Assembly (NCBI RefSeq): GCF_020907275.1 | Contig: NZ_JAJJWI010000012.1 | Span: forward strand, 62,001-126,000 | Length of the DNA: 64,000 nt | Direction of reading: 5' to 3' | DNA from: Pontibacter silvestris | GTDB lineage: Bacteria > Bacteroidota > Bacteroidia > Cytophagales > Hymenobacteraceae | The notes under the pieces: generated by a model | The model's input: the letters and a program-made list of their open reading frames with translations, nothing else | What the model was told of the DNA's origin: nothing | Database searches by the model: none | In this document: positions 18,504 through 27,195 of the stretch, piece after piece | Layout: each line of letters opens with the position of its first letter | Position numbering within the stretch: position 1 is the stretch's first letter | Program-made: the position numbers and the translations under genes

Positions 18504-20249
18504 ATGAGCACAAGAAAAATATTTATGAACCGAATGCTGTTGCTGGCAGGTATAACCGGAGCCCTACAGCTCTCCTGCCAGTCACCTAACGGCAGAGCAG
18601 CATCAGAGCAGGCTACAGCTTCTACTATAAATATGGCGACAGATATTTATGAGGGCATAGAGTTCGATATGCCTAAAGTAACCGAGCCTGCTTTTCCTGA
18701 CTATAGCGTAAGTATTACAGACTTTGGTGCTGTAGGTGATGGCCTGACTAAGAACACACAGGCTTTTGAAAGAGCGATAGCCGATGTGGCAGCCAAAGGT
18801 GGTGGCAAAGTAGTTATCCCGCGTGGCTTGTGGCTTACAGGCCCTATTGTGCTACAGAATAACATTAACCTGCATGCAGAGGCTGGTGCCATGGTGGTTT
18901 TCAGCGAAGACTTCAGCGAATATCCACTTGTGCAGACAAGCTTTGAAGGGTTGGATACTTATCGTTGCCAGTCACCTATTTCTGCCAGAGGGGCAGAGAA
19001 CATAGCCATTACTGGTAAAGGCACTTTCGATGGCTCCGGTGATGCCTGGCGACCAGTTAAGAAAAGCAAAATGACAGATTCGCAGTGGAAGAACCTAGTG
19101 AAATCTGGCGGTGTGTTAAGCGATGATGAAAAAATGTGGTACCCATCTGCCAATGCAAAAGAAGGCGACACACCGGGCAGTAACTTTAACGTGCCAAGTG
19201 CGAACACTAAGGAGCAGTTTGAAGCTATCAAAGATTACCTGCGCCCGGTTATGGTAAGCCTCGTGAATTGCAAAAAAGTGTTGCTAGACGGACCAACTTT
19301 CCAGAACTCTCCAGCCTGGAACCTGCACCCGCTTATGAGCGAAGATGTAACCATACGCAATCTGAACGTGCGTAACCCCTGGTACTCACAGAATGGAGAT
19401 GGCTTAGACCTTGAATCCTGTAAAAATGTAGTTATCTATAACAATATTTTTGATGTAGGAGACGACGCTATCTGCTTTAAGTCTGGTAAGGACGAAGATG
19501 GGCGTAAACGTGGCATGCCAACAGAGAACGTGATTGTGAAAAACAACACAGTGTACCACGCACATGGTGGTTTTGTGGTAGGTAGTGAAATGTCAGGAGG
19601 AGTAAAAAATGTGCATGTGTCTAAATGTACGTTTATGGGTACCGATATTGGCCTTCGTTTTAAGAGCACACGTGGCAGAGGCGGCGTAGTAGAAAACATC
19701 TACATCTCAGACATCGATATGATTGATATTCCTACACAAGCTATAAGCTTTAACCTGTTCTATGGGGGTAACTCTCCTGTGCTGGAAGAGGACCAGAGAG
19801 CCAGTGATGAAGCAAGAGATGAAGAAGCTGTGCCTGTGTCAGAAGAAACACCAGCTTTCAAGGATATTTACATGAAGAACATCAGGGTAGCCGGAGCAGA
19901 TCAGGCAGTAGCGTTCCAGGGGCTACCAGAAATGAATCTTCAGAATGTAAACTTGGAAAATGCTATTCTGAAAGCAAAAAAAGGTATTACAGCTATAGAC
20001 GCAGATGGCATTAAGCTGACTAATGTGAAGGTGATTACAGAAAAAGGCCCGGCTCTAACCATCTACAACAGCAAGAACATCGATGTTAACGGCTTAACAT
20101 ATGACGATAAGCAGGAGCCGATTGTAAAAGTAATGGGGCCGCTTACGCAGAACATAAAGTTGGATAATAAAGATTTCAAAAATGCTGACCAGCAGGTGTC
20201 GAAGAGCAAAGATTTAAGCACTACTGCGCTTACAATGGATGATAAGTAA
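18504..20249 (+). CDS. Polygalacturonase-like glycoside hydrolase, GH28
   Basis: The 581-residue protein has a lipoprotein signal (LQLSCQS). The start could be 18504 or the in-frame ATG at 18525. The GH28 beta-helix begins with ITDFGAVGDGLTKNTQAFERAI. The catalytic set is visible: NGDGLDLESC, VGDDAICFKSG, the HGG of AHGGFVVGSEM, and RFKSTRGRGG. It would hydrolyse galacturonan or rhamnogalacturonan linkages, possibly as an exo-enzyme. It ends the first enzyme block and is followed by a strong terminator at 20261-20319. Confidence 0.93.
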   Translation: MSTRKIFMNRMLLLAGITGALQLSCQSPNGRAASEQATASTINMATDIYEGIEFDMPKVTEPAFPDYSVSITDFGAVGDGLTKNTQAFERAIADVAAKGGGKVVIPRGLWLTGPIVLQNNINLHAEAGAMVVFSEDFSEYPLVQTSFEGLDTYRCQSPISARGAENIAITGKGTFDGSGDAWRPVKKSKMTDSQWKNLVKSGGVLSDDEKMWYPSANAKEGDTPGSNFNVPSANTKEQFEAIKDYLRPVMVSLVNCKKVLLDGPTFQNSPAWNLHPLMSEDVTIRNLNVRNPWYSQNGDGLDLESCKNVVIYNNIFDVGDDAICFKSGKDEDGRKRGMPTENVIVKNNTVYHAHGGFVVGSEMSGGVKNVHVSKCTFMGTDIGLRFKSTRGRGGVVENIYISDIDMIDIPTQAISFNLFYGGNSPVLEEDQRASDEARDEEAVPVSEETPAFKDIYMKNIRVAGADQAVAFQGLPEMNLQNVNLENAILKAKKGITAIDADGIKLTNVKVITEKGPALTIYNSKNIDVNGLTYDDKQEPIVKVMGPLTQNIKLDNKDFKNADQQVSKSKDLSTTALTMDDK

Positions 20250-20260
20250 ATTATAGATCA

Positions 20261-20319
20261 GGAGCAATGTCCTGCAAGGAGGTACAACGAACCACTTGCA
20301 GGACATTGCTCCTTTTTTT
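20261..20319 (+). terminator. Strong intrinsic terminator inside the pectin locus
   Basis: A perfect 18-bp stem, GGAGCAATGTCCTGCAAG (20261-20278) with its complement at 20295-20312, surrounds a 16-base loop and is followed by a run of T. It separates the GH28-ending block from the CE12-starting block, so the latter probably needs its own promoter or readthrough. Confidence 0.9.
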
Positions 20320-20387
20320 AGCAAGATACCTTCCTTCAGAGCAAGGAAGGTACTATACCAGATAAAATAAACAAGAACCTAAAACTG

Positions 20388-21137
20388 ATGAAAAAGGCAT
20401 TCATAGGAAGTATAGTTGTGCTGCTGTTGCTCCCCCTGATGAGCTACATTCAAAAAAAAGACATAACCATATTTCTGATAGGAGACTCTACTATGGCAGA
20501 TAAACCTTATGCCAATGGGAACCCCGAAAAGGGGTGGGGGCAGGTGTTCCCGCTTTACTTTACAGAGGGTGTAAAAGTGCAGAACCACGCTGTAAACGGA
20601 CGAAGTACCAAGAGCTTCCGGGATGAAGGGCGTTGGGAGACCGTATTAAAGCAGCTTAAAAAAGGGGACTATGTAATTATCGAGTTTGGCCATAACGACG
20701 AGAAAGATCAAGACCCCAAGCGTTATGCAGCACCTGAAACAGATTATCGCAAAAACCTGGAACGATACATTGCTGAAACCAGGGCAAAAGGAGCTATTCC
20801 AGTGCTGGCTACTCCTATAGTAAGAAGGAAGTTTGAAAACGGACAACTAACTGACACGCATGGTCGGTATCCGGAGGTAGTAAGAGAGGTAGCGGCGCAG
20901 CAAAATGTACCACTGCTGGACCTGGAGAAAAGAACGCAAGAATTGGTATCCCGCTACGGAGAAGAAAAGTCAAAAGCACTTTTCCTGCATTTAGAGCCAA
21001 ACGAATACAAGTCTTTACCCGAAGGACGCACAGACGACACGCATCTTTCAGCTTATGGAGCGTTCAGAGTAAGTGATATGGTGGCAGAAGAAATGCAAAC
21101 AGCTTTACCTGAAGTAGCTAAACTGCTGAAGAAGTAA
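20388..21137 (+). CDS. Rhamnogalacturonan acetylesterase, CE12 SGNH hydrolase (copy 1)
   Basis: The 249-residue enzyme removes acetyl groups from rhamnogalacturonan. SGNH blocks are clear: GDST with the nucleophile Ser34, the Gly and Asn in NHAVNGRSTKSF, FGHND, and DDTH with Asp216 and His219. A hydrophobic N-terminus (about residues 6-20) suggests export. It is paralogous to the next gene. It starts 69 bases after the terminator stem, so a promoter may lie in that short gap. Confidence 0.92.
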   Translation: MKKAFIGSIVVLLLLPLMSYIQKKDITIFLIGDSTMADKPYANGNPEKGWGQVFPLYFTEGVKVQNHAVNGRSTKSFRDEGRWETVLKQLKKGDYVIIEFGHNDEKDQDPKRYAAPETDYRKNLERYIAETRAKGAIPVLATPIVRRKFENGQLTDTHGRYPEVVREVAAQQNVPLLDLEKRTQELVSRYGEEKSKALFLHLEPNEYKSLPEGRTDDTHLSAYGAFRVSDMVAEEMQTALPEVAKLLKK

Positions 21138-21246
21138 AAATAGAAGCCTTTTTGCTTACACGTTAGCTTTCGGTCTTATGCAAGTTCTTAAAGCTATTCT
21201 AAACTTAAAGTTCCACTACTTCTGGTTCTCATCGAACATAAAGCCT

Positions 21247-22068
21247 ATGAACATGAAGTCGATTAGCATTACAGCATGTATACTTATCAGCGTCTTCTTT
21301 ACAGCTTTTATCCCGCTTAAAAAGAAGCCTGTAACAGTGTACTTAATTGGAGATTCCACTGTAGCAGATTATGCTAACCATTACGATGATGAAGACTACA
21401 TGAGCAAAAGGTATCCTGTAACAGGATGGGGACAAGTGTTTCAGGCATTCATGAGTTCTGACAGCTTGTTCAAGGTAAGGAATATCATTAAAACAGATAG
21501 TGTAGTGGTGGCAGATAAGGCACGAGGTGGTCGTAGTACCCGCACTTTCTTCGAAGAAGGTCGCTGGGCAGAGGTGTTTAAATCGCTTCAGAAAAATGAT
21601 GTGGTCATGATGCAGTTTGGCCATAACGATGCAGCCGAAAATAAACCAGAACGGTATGTGAACATCCAGGGGTATAAAGAATACCTGCGCTTGTATGTAA
21701 ACCAATCCCGCGAGAAAGGAGCTATTCCTGTATTGATTACACCTGTTAACCGGAACTACCCTTGGAAAGATGGTAAGCTTAGCAATGTGCATGGCGAATA
21801 TCCGCAGGCAGTGAAAGATGTGGCACAAGAACTGAATGTGCCGTTGATAGATCTTACCCAGCTTTCTATTAATGCCTTTACCGCAAAAGGAAAAGACTAT
21901 GTAACGGAGCATTACTTCATGAATCTTCCGGCTGGTAAATACAAGGCTTATCCTGACGGGCAGAACGATAATACGCATTTTCAGCCGGAGGGAGCCAATG
22001 CAGTGGCTGGTCTGGTCTTTCAGGGAATGCAGGATTTAAAAGTAACAGGAGCATCTGCTAAAAAATAA
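21247..22068 (+). CDS. Rhamnogalacturonan acetylesterase, CE12 SGNH hydrolase (copy 2)
   Basis: The frame is open from 21178, but the ATG at 21247 (or 21253) gives a normal signal peptide (MKSISITACILISVFFTAFI), so I chose 21247, about 273 residues. The SGNH motifs are GDSTVADYA, GGRSTRTFFEEGRW, FGHNDA and NDNTHF with the catalytic Asp and His. It has an extra segment after the first block compared with copy 1, including DDEDYMSKRYPVTGWGQ. Two adjacent CE12 genes suggest different acetyl positions or redundancy. Confidence 0.9.
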   Translation: MNMKSISITACILISVFFTAFIPLKKKPVTVYLIGDSTVADYANHYDDEDYMSKRYPVTGWGQVFQAFMSSDSLFKVRNIIKTDSVVVADKARGGRSTRTFFEEGRWAEVFKSLQKNDVVMMQFGHNDAAENKPERYVNIQGYKEYLRLYVNQSREKGAIPVLITPVNRNYPWKDGKLSNVHGEYPQAVKDVAQELNVPLIDLTQLSINAFTAKGKDYVTEHYFMNLPAGKYKAYPDGQNDNTHFQPEGANAVAGLVFQGMQDLKVTGASAKK

Positions 22069-22142
22069 AACTGAGACTAGTTTAGTAAAGAAATACCGCG
22101 GGCTTAAGCCTGAGTATTAGGAATAACTGCCTGAGTAAATCT

Positions 22143-23540
22143 ATGAATAAAAAGATAAAGAGCCTGTTGTTCTCTGCTTCGCTGTTAGTAAGCTTAGTTT
22201 CCTGCACAGTAGCAGCAGACACAGATGAACCAGTGACTGGTAGTACAGTAAAGGACATAAGCCCGGACATAGAACCGGAAGGAAATGTCATTGCCTTTCC
22301 GGGGGCAGAAGGGTTTGGGAAAGCTACAACCGGTGGGCGAGGTGGTAAGGTTTACATAGTCACCAACCTGAATGATAGTGGCGCTGGCAGCTTACGCGAA
22401 GCAGTAAGTGCAAGTGGAGCAAGAACAATAGTCTTTGCTGTTTCAGGTACCATTGCGCTTAAGTCTCAGTTAAACATCAGCAACAGTAACCTGACTATTG
22501 CCGGTCAGTCTGCACCAGGTGATGGCATTTGTGTGCGTAACTATCCGGTAGTGGTTGATGCAGATAATGTAGTTATTCGTTACATACGCTTCCGGATGGG
22601 AGACACAAAGGCTGTAGAGGGTGATGCCCTTGGCGGACGTAAAAGAAAAAGCATCGTAATAGACCACTGTTCTATAAGCTGGGCCACAGACGAGGTAACA
22701 TCTTTTTACGACAACGAAAACTTTACTATGCAATGGTGCCTGATAGCAGAAAGCCTGAATGAGTCGGTACATGTAAAAGGTGCCCACGGCTATGGCGGCA
22801 TATGGGGTGGTATGGGAGCTACTTTTCATCATAACCTGCTGGCACACCACAATAGCCGTAACCCTCGCTTTAATGGTTCGCGTTACCACAAGCAGCCAGC
22901 AAAAGAAGTTGTTGACTTTAGGAACAATGTAATTTATAACTGGGCCGGTAATAGTTCTTACGGAGGTGAAGAAGGTAACCAGAACATGGTGAACAACTAC
23001 TATAAGCCAGGGCCCGCCACACCAGCTGTAAGAACAAGTAGAATAGTTAATCCCTCCAGCCCATACGGTAAGTTTTATGTAGCTGGTAACTATGTAGCCG
23101 GAGACGCAACTGTTACAAAAGACAACTGGAGAGGAGGGGTGCAAGGCGCACCTGCTGATGAAGTAAAAGCAGCTCAACCCTTCAATGTTCTGGCAGTACC
23201 CGAACAGGTAGCTACTGCCGCATATGAACAAGTGCTTGATAATGCTGGAGCTAGCCTGCACCGCGATGCTGTAGACGAAAGAATAGTGGCAGATGTAAGA
23301 GCCGGTACTGGTAATAAGGGTAAAAACTCAAATGGGATTATAGATTCGCAGGAAGATGTGGGAGGATGGCCGGAACTGAATTCTGAGCCTGCACCAGCTG
23401 ATGCTGACCAGGATGGCATTCCGGATGAGTGGGAAAAGCAGAATAATTTAAACCCCAGTAAGGCAGCTGATGCACAATATTATAAAAAAGGAACACCTTT
23501 TACTTATCTTGAAACATATCTGAACAGCCTGATAGATTAG
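22143..23540 (+). CDS. Pectate lyase, PL1 family (copy 2)
   Basis: The 465-residue lipoprotein-type enzyme (LVSCTVAAD at the signal) parallels copy 1 throughout: AFPGAEGFGKATTGGRGG, IDHCSISWATDE, HNSRNPRF and a DADQDGIPDEWE tail. Differences cluster in the loop after NPRF (NGSRYHKQPAKEVVDF) and in the C-terminal third, so substrate preference may differ. It follows the CE12 pair by 74 bases on the same strand. Confidence 0.93.
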   Translation: MNKKIKSLLFSASLLVSLVSCTVAADTDEPVTGSTVKDISPDIEPEGNVIAFPGAEGFGKATTGGRGGKVYIVTNLNDSGAGSLREAVSASGARTIVFAVSGTIALKSQLNISNSNLTIAGQSAPGDGICVRNYPVVVDADNVVIRYIRFRMGDTKAVEGDALGGRKRKSIVIDHCSISWATDEVTSFYDNENFTMQWCLIAESLNESVHVKGAHGYGGIWGGMGATFHHNLLAHHNSRNPRFNGSRYHKQPAKEVVDFRNNVIYNWAGNSSYGGEEGNQNMVNNYYKPGPATPAVRTSRIVNPSSPYGKFYVAGNYVAGDATVTKDNWRGGVQGAPADEVKAAQPFNVLAVPEQVATAAYEQVLDNAGASLHRDAVDERIVADVRAGTGNKGKNSNGIIDSQEDVGGWPELNSEPAPADADQDGIPDEWEKQNNLNPSKAADAQYYKKGTPFTYLETYLNSLID

Positions 23541-23646
23541 GCAAGGCTGATAAGGTATGTTTCAGGAGCTAGAACCAGAAGAATTCATTAAAGAAAGAGT
23601 AAGCGCATTATATATGATAACATATTGGAATGTATGGATCAGAAAC

Positions 23647-24882
23647 ATGTTCATCAATTGGAGAGGCTTGAATCTTTCAATCAGTAAAACATTAGCTTGT
23701 AGTCTTACTCTTTTATATACAAGTACTATCTCTTTTGCTCAGCAAGTAACTTCTGATGTAGGTAATTTTTACCCTTTACTAGACTCCTATGGCAGCAAAA
23801 ACGAAGTTAGTTTATCTTACCTGGCAAAAGATTGGAAAGATGCAGAGGAGTGGCGTAAAGCAGCCAAGGCAAAACTAAATGAACTGCTTGCTTTCAACCC
23901 CGAACCAGCTCCCCTGAATACAGAAATACTCAATACTACTAAAAGGGCAGGCTACACACAATACTTGGTAAGGTATAACCTGAACGCTTTGCAAAAAACA
24001 GAAGCTTTCTTACTTGTTCCTGATAACCTGACAAAGCCTGCCCCGGCAGTAATTGCGCTGCATGACCACGGCGGCTTTTACTATTTTGGAAAAGAAAAGC
24101 ATACCTTAACAGATAACAGACCGGCCATACTGGTAGAATATATCCAGAACCTGTATGAAGGAAGAAGTTATGCAGATGAACTGGCTAAGCGAGGTTTCGT
24201 GGTGCTTTGCCCTGATGCTATCTATTTTGGGTCGCAGAAACTGGACCCTGAAGCCCTGACACCTGGTGTCTCGAAATCTTATCTTAGCCAGATCAGCAAG
24301 GCAGATGAAAGTGCCTCTATCAAGGCCTATAATAAACTTGCAGGAGCGAATGAGGTGGCTATGGAAAAAACTATTCTGACTTCCGGTACTACCTGGCTCG
24401 GCATAATAGCACAGGGCGACAAGGTTGCGGTAGACTTCCTGCTCTCAAGGCCAGAAGTAGTCCCGGACAAAATCGGCTGCATTGGGCTATCTTTAGGCGG
24501 TTTGCGCAGCACGTATTTATTTGGTTTGGATTCCAGGATACAGGTGGGGGTAATAGCGGCTTTTTCAACTACATACCAGCAGATGCTAAAAGAACATGCC
24601 CACCATACCTGGATGATGTATGTGCCGCGCCAGTACCAGTTTTTGGATTTACCAGATGTTGCCTCACTTAATGCGCCCCGGCCACTTATGGTCATGAACT
24701 GCAACCAGGATAAACTCTTTAGCCACTCTGGGATGCAGGCCGCTGAGCAAAAGCTTTCCGCTGTATACAAGAAAATGAAAGCCTCTGATAAATTTAAATG
24801 TAACTACTACGATGAGCCTCACTCCATGACCATTCCGATGCAGGAAGATGCTTTTGCCTGGCTGGAGAAGTGGCTGAAATAA
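23647..24882 (+). CDS. Secreted alpha/beta-hydrolase esterase (acetyl xylan esterase/dienelactone hydrolase-like)
   Basis: The frame is open from 23557, but the ATG at 23647 precedes a signal peptide ending SFAQQ, giving about 411 residues. The alpha/beta-hydrolase features are the oxyanion segment ALHDHGGF, the nucleophile elbow GLSLGG (Ser about 282 from this start), an Asp in NCNQDKLF and the His in EPHSM. It probably removes ester groups from pectin or its side chains. Methyl, acetyl and feruloyl esters are all possible, and I cannot assign one. It lies between PL1 and a VOC protein and is 24 bases from the latter. Confidence 0.82.
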   Translation: MFINWRGLNLSISKTLACSLTLLYTSTISFAQQVTSDVGNFYPLLDSYGSKNEVSLSYLAKDWKDAEEWRKAAKAKLNELLAFNPEPAPLNTEILNTTKRAGYTQYLVRYNLNALQKTEAFLLVPDNLTKPAPAVIALHDHGGFYYFGKEKHTLTDNRPAILVEYIQNLYEGRSYADELAKRGFVVLCPDAIYFGSQKLDPEALTPGVSKSYLSQISKADESASIKAYNKLAGANEVAMEKTILTSGTTWLGIIAQGDKVAVDFLLSRPEVVPDKIGCIGLSLGGLRSTYLFGLDSRIQVGVIAAFSTTYQQMLKEHAHHTWMMYVPRQYQFLDLPDVASLNAPRPLMVMNCNQDKLFSHSGMQAAEQKLSAVYKKMKASDKFKCNYYDEPHSMTIPMQEDAFAWLEKWLK

Positions 24883-24906
24883 ATTCTTACGATTAACAGA
24901 TATAAA

Positions 24907-25305
24907 ATGAAATTAGAACACTTTGCCTTAAATGTAGAAGATCCTATAGCCATGACAGCCTGGTATACCGAACATCTTGGAATGAAAGTGGTGAGGCAGG
25001 CGCAGGAAGCTCCTTACACTACTTTTATAGCTGATGATAGTGGCAGGATCATGATTGAAGTGTATCTAAACCCTGCTGATGAAGTGCCAGATTACCGCAA
25101 CATGAACCCGTTATTGGTGCATTTGGCCTATGTGTCGGAAAACCCTGATGTGGATAAAGATAAATTAATAGCCGCAGGAGCCAGCCTGATATCAGACCAA
25201 AAGTTAGAAGATGGTTCGCACCTGGTTATGCTTCGCGATCCGTGGGGCCTGGCAGTACAGTTATGCAAGAGAGGGAAGCCTATGCTGGCTGAGAAGGAAC
25301 AGTAA
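24907..25305 (+). CDS. VOC-superfamily (glyoxalase/dioxygenase fold) protein
   Basis: The 132-residue cytoplasmic protein has two beta-alpha-beta-beta-beta modules. Likely metal positions are His5, Glu51 and His72, while the fourth site, usually Glu, appears as Gln118 (AVQLC). It has no signal peptide although its neighbours are secreted enzymes. It lies between an esterase and CE8 in what looks like one transcript. In pectin catabolism a small metal protein could linearise unsaturated uronates or detoxify aldehydes, but this is speculation. The family alone does not define a reaction. Confidence 0.85.
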   Translation: MKLEHFALNVEDPIAMTAWYTEHLGMKVVRQAQEAPYTTFIADDSGRIMIEVYLNPADEVPDYRNMNPLLVHLAYVSENPDVDKDKLIAAGASLISDQKLEDGSHLVMLRDPWGLAVQLCKRGKPMLAEKEQ

Positions 25306-25357
25306 GTACAACAGAGTTAACTGAGTACCATTAATTACGAAAACAAAAAAACGCAAC

Positions 25358-26338
25358 ATGAAAAAGTTAACGTTACTACTTTCCTTATTTCTGGTTACGT
25401 TAAAGCTGGTGGCTCAACCAACCACCTATCCTGATTCTTTTACGGTTGCTCAGGATGGCAGTGGAGATTTTAAAACCATTCAGGAAGCAGTTAACGCAGT
25501 ACGGGACCTGTCGCAGCAAGTGGTTACGATTCATATAAAAGATGGCATTTACAGGGAGAAACTGGTGGTGCCATCATGGAAAACAAAGGTGTATCTGTTA
25601 GGCGAAAGCAAGGAAGGTACTGTTATTACCAACAGCGACTATTCTGGTAAAGATTATCCTGGCACTGACTTTACCGATAAAGATAAGTATAGCACCTATA
25701 CCTCCTATACTGTGTTAGTACAAGGCAATGATTTTAGAGCAGAAAATTTAACAATAGAAAATGCCGCCGGGCCAGTAGGACAGGCAGTGGCGTTACATGT
25801 AGAAGGAGACAGAGCCATTGTTAAAAATTGCCGGCTGTTAGGCAACCAGGATACGTTGTATGTTGCTACTGAAAATAGTCGCCAGCTTTACCAGGATTGT
25901 TATATAGAAGGTACTACCGATTTTATTTTTGGTGAAGCTACTGTTGTGTTTCAAAATTGTGAAATAAAAAGCCTGAAAAACTCCTATATAACTGCTGCCT
26001 CCACAACTCCCCATCAGAAATACGGGTTTGTTTTTATAAACTGTAAATTAATAGCTGATACTTCGGCTGAAAAGGTGTATCTGGGCAGGCCATGGCGGCC
26101 TTATTCAAAAACTGTTTTCATTAACACAGATATGGGAAACCATATCTTACCAGAAGGCTGGGATAACTGGCGAAATCCTGAAAATGAAAAGACAGTGTTA
26201 TATGCAGAATATAATTCCAAAGGGGTAGGGGCTGATACAAAGAACAGGGTAGGATGGTCGAAGCAGCTATCTGCAAGAGAGGCTAAGCAGTATACGGTAG
26301 AAAACATTTTTCCTGACTGGAAGCCTTTGCAGAAGTAG
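25358..26338 (+). CDS. Pectinesterase (pectin methylesterase), CE8 (copy 2)
   Basis: The 326-residue enzyme has a signal peptide (VTLKLVAQP) and the complete CE8 set: GQAVALHVEG, the Gln-Asp pair in GNQDTLY, DFIFGEATVVF with the nucleophile Asp, and LGRPWRPYSKTVF. It is similar to copy 1 over its full length. It differs around residues 105-125 (GTDFTDKDKYSTY), where copy 1 has a shorter loop. It demethylates homogalacturonan in the periplasm or outside. Confidence 0.95.
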   Translation: MKKLTLLLSLFLVTLKLVAQPTTYPDSFTVAQDGSGDFKTIQEAVNAVRDLSQQVVTIHIKDGIYREKLVVPSWKTKVYLLGESKEGTVITNSDYSGKDYPGTDFTDKDKYSTYTSYTVLVQGNDFRAENLTIENAAGPVGQAVALHVEGDRAIVKNCRLLGNQDTLYVATENSRQLYQDCYIEGTTDFIFGEATVVFQNCEIKSLKNSYITAASTTPHQKYGFVFINCKLIADTSAEKVYLGRPWRPYSKTVFINTDMGNHILPEGWDNWRNPENEKTVLYAEYNSKGVGADTKNRVGWSKQLSAREAKQYTVENIFPDWKPLQK

Positions 26339-26397
26339 TTGAGCTTTTAAAGAATTATAAGTACAACTTAAGCAGGCATCGCACCTAATACTCTCTC

Positions 26398-27048
26398 ATG
26401 TTACGAACATTGTTAGTTACTACTTTACTTATAGTTAAACTGGTAGAGGCAAATGCCCAGGCAGATACCGAAACATGGCATCTTAATTCTATAAAGGCTG
26501 TTGGCGGGCATGCTGTTACTATATGGGGTAACCCTAAAGTTACCAAAGCAGGTAAGGAAAAGGCAATAGCTTTTGATGGGGAAGATGATGGTGTGTTGGT
26601 TAATGCTAACCCGATAGCTGGCACTGAAGAATTTTCTATAGAAGTATTGCTTAAACCTTATGATGTTTACCCAAAAAATGTGGAGCAGCTTTTTCTACAT
26701 ATTCAGGACCCGGAGAATGAAAACCGCAGAATCTTAATCGAACTTCGTTTAAATGACCAAAAGCAATGGTATGCTGACTTCTTTATGCGCACCGACAAGG
26801 CCTCGCTTACTTTAATAGATTCTACTAAAACACATCCTGTAAATGAATGGGCAACGGTTAAGCTGGTTTATAAAGACAAGCAAATGAAAGGTTATGTAAA
26901 TGGAGTAGAAGAGCTGACAGGTCAGATAGAGTATCTGCCAATTAACAGATCTGCCAAAACCTCTTTGGGAACAAGAATGGATAAGAGGTCCTGGTTCAAT
27001 GGAGCAGTAAAAGCCGTTAAGTTCAGTCACCAAGCCTTACCAGAATGA
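26398..27048 (+). CDS. LamG/concanavalin-like secreted protein
   Basis: The 216-residue protein has a signal peptide ending EANAQAD and one jelly-roll domain of LamG type, judged from AIAFDGEDDGVLVNANPI, EEFSIEVLLKPYD, WATVKLVYKDKQMKGYVNGVEE (seen in parts) and FNGAVKAVKFSH. It is the last plus-strand gene of the pectin locus and is followed by a terminator. A carbohydrate-binding or small lyase role is possible. No catalytic residues are recognisable to me. Confidence 0.75.
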   Translation: MLRTLLVTTLLIVKLVEANAQADTETWHLNSIKAVGGHAVTIWGNPKVTKAGKEKAIAFDGEDDGVLVNANPIAGTEEFSIEVLLKPYDVYPKNVEQLFLHIQDPENENRRILIELRLNDQKQWYADFFMRTDKASLTLIDSTKTHPVNEWATVKLVYKDKQMKGYVNGVEELTGQIEYLPINRSAKTSLGTRMDKRSWFNGAVKAVKFSHQALPE

Positions 27049-27112
27049 AGCTGTGAACTTAAAGTAAATAATGTGCCAGTTAAACTTATAGGCGCAGAGG
27101 CATAAACTGTAC

Positions 27113-27156
27113 AAAAAGAGCAGTTGGGGCATCATTAAGTTCCAACTGCTCTTTTT
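27113..27156. terminator. Bidirectional terminator between the LamG gene and fbp
   Basis: A perfect 15-bp stem, AAAAAGAGCAGTTGG (27113-27127) with its complement at 27142-27156, is flanked by A on one side and T on the other. It can end transcription of the plus-strand pectin block and of fbp on the minus strand. Confidence 0.88.
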
Positions 27157-27195
27157 GTATTAAAGATTTTTATCAAGTTGAAAAATTTTCAGTAA

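Noticed and set aside
21343..21978. 211-residue minus-strand frame opposite the second CE12 gene
   Set aside because: Antisense to a gene with intact catalytic motifs; composition is typical of a shadow frame.
22470..23261. 263-residue minus-strand open frame opposite the second PL1 gene
   Set aside because: It lies wholly antisense to a clear pectate lyase, is rich in Cys, Tyr and Val without domain motifs, and has no promoter-like element.
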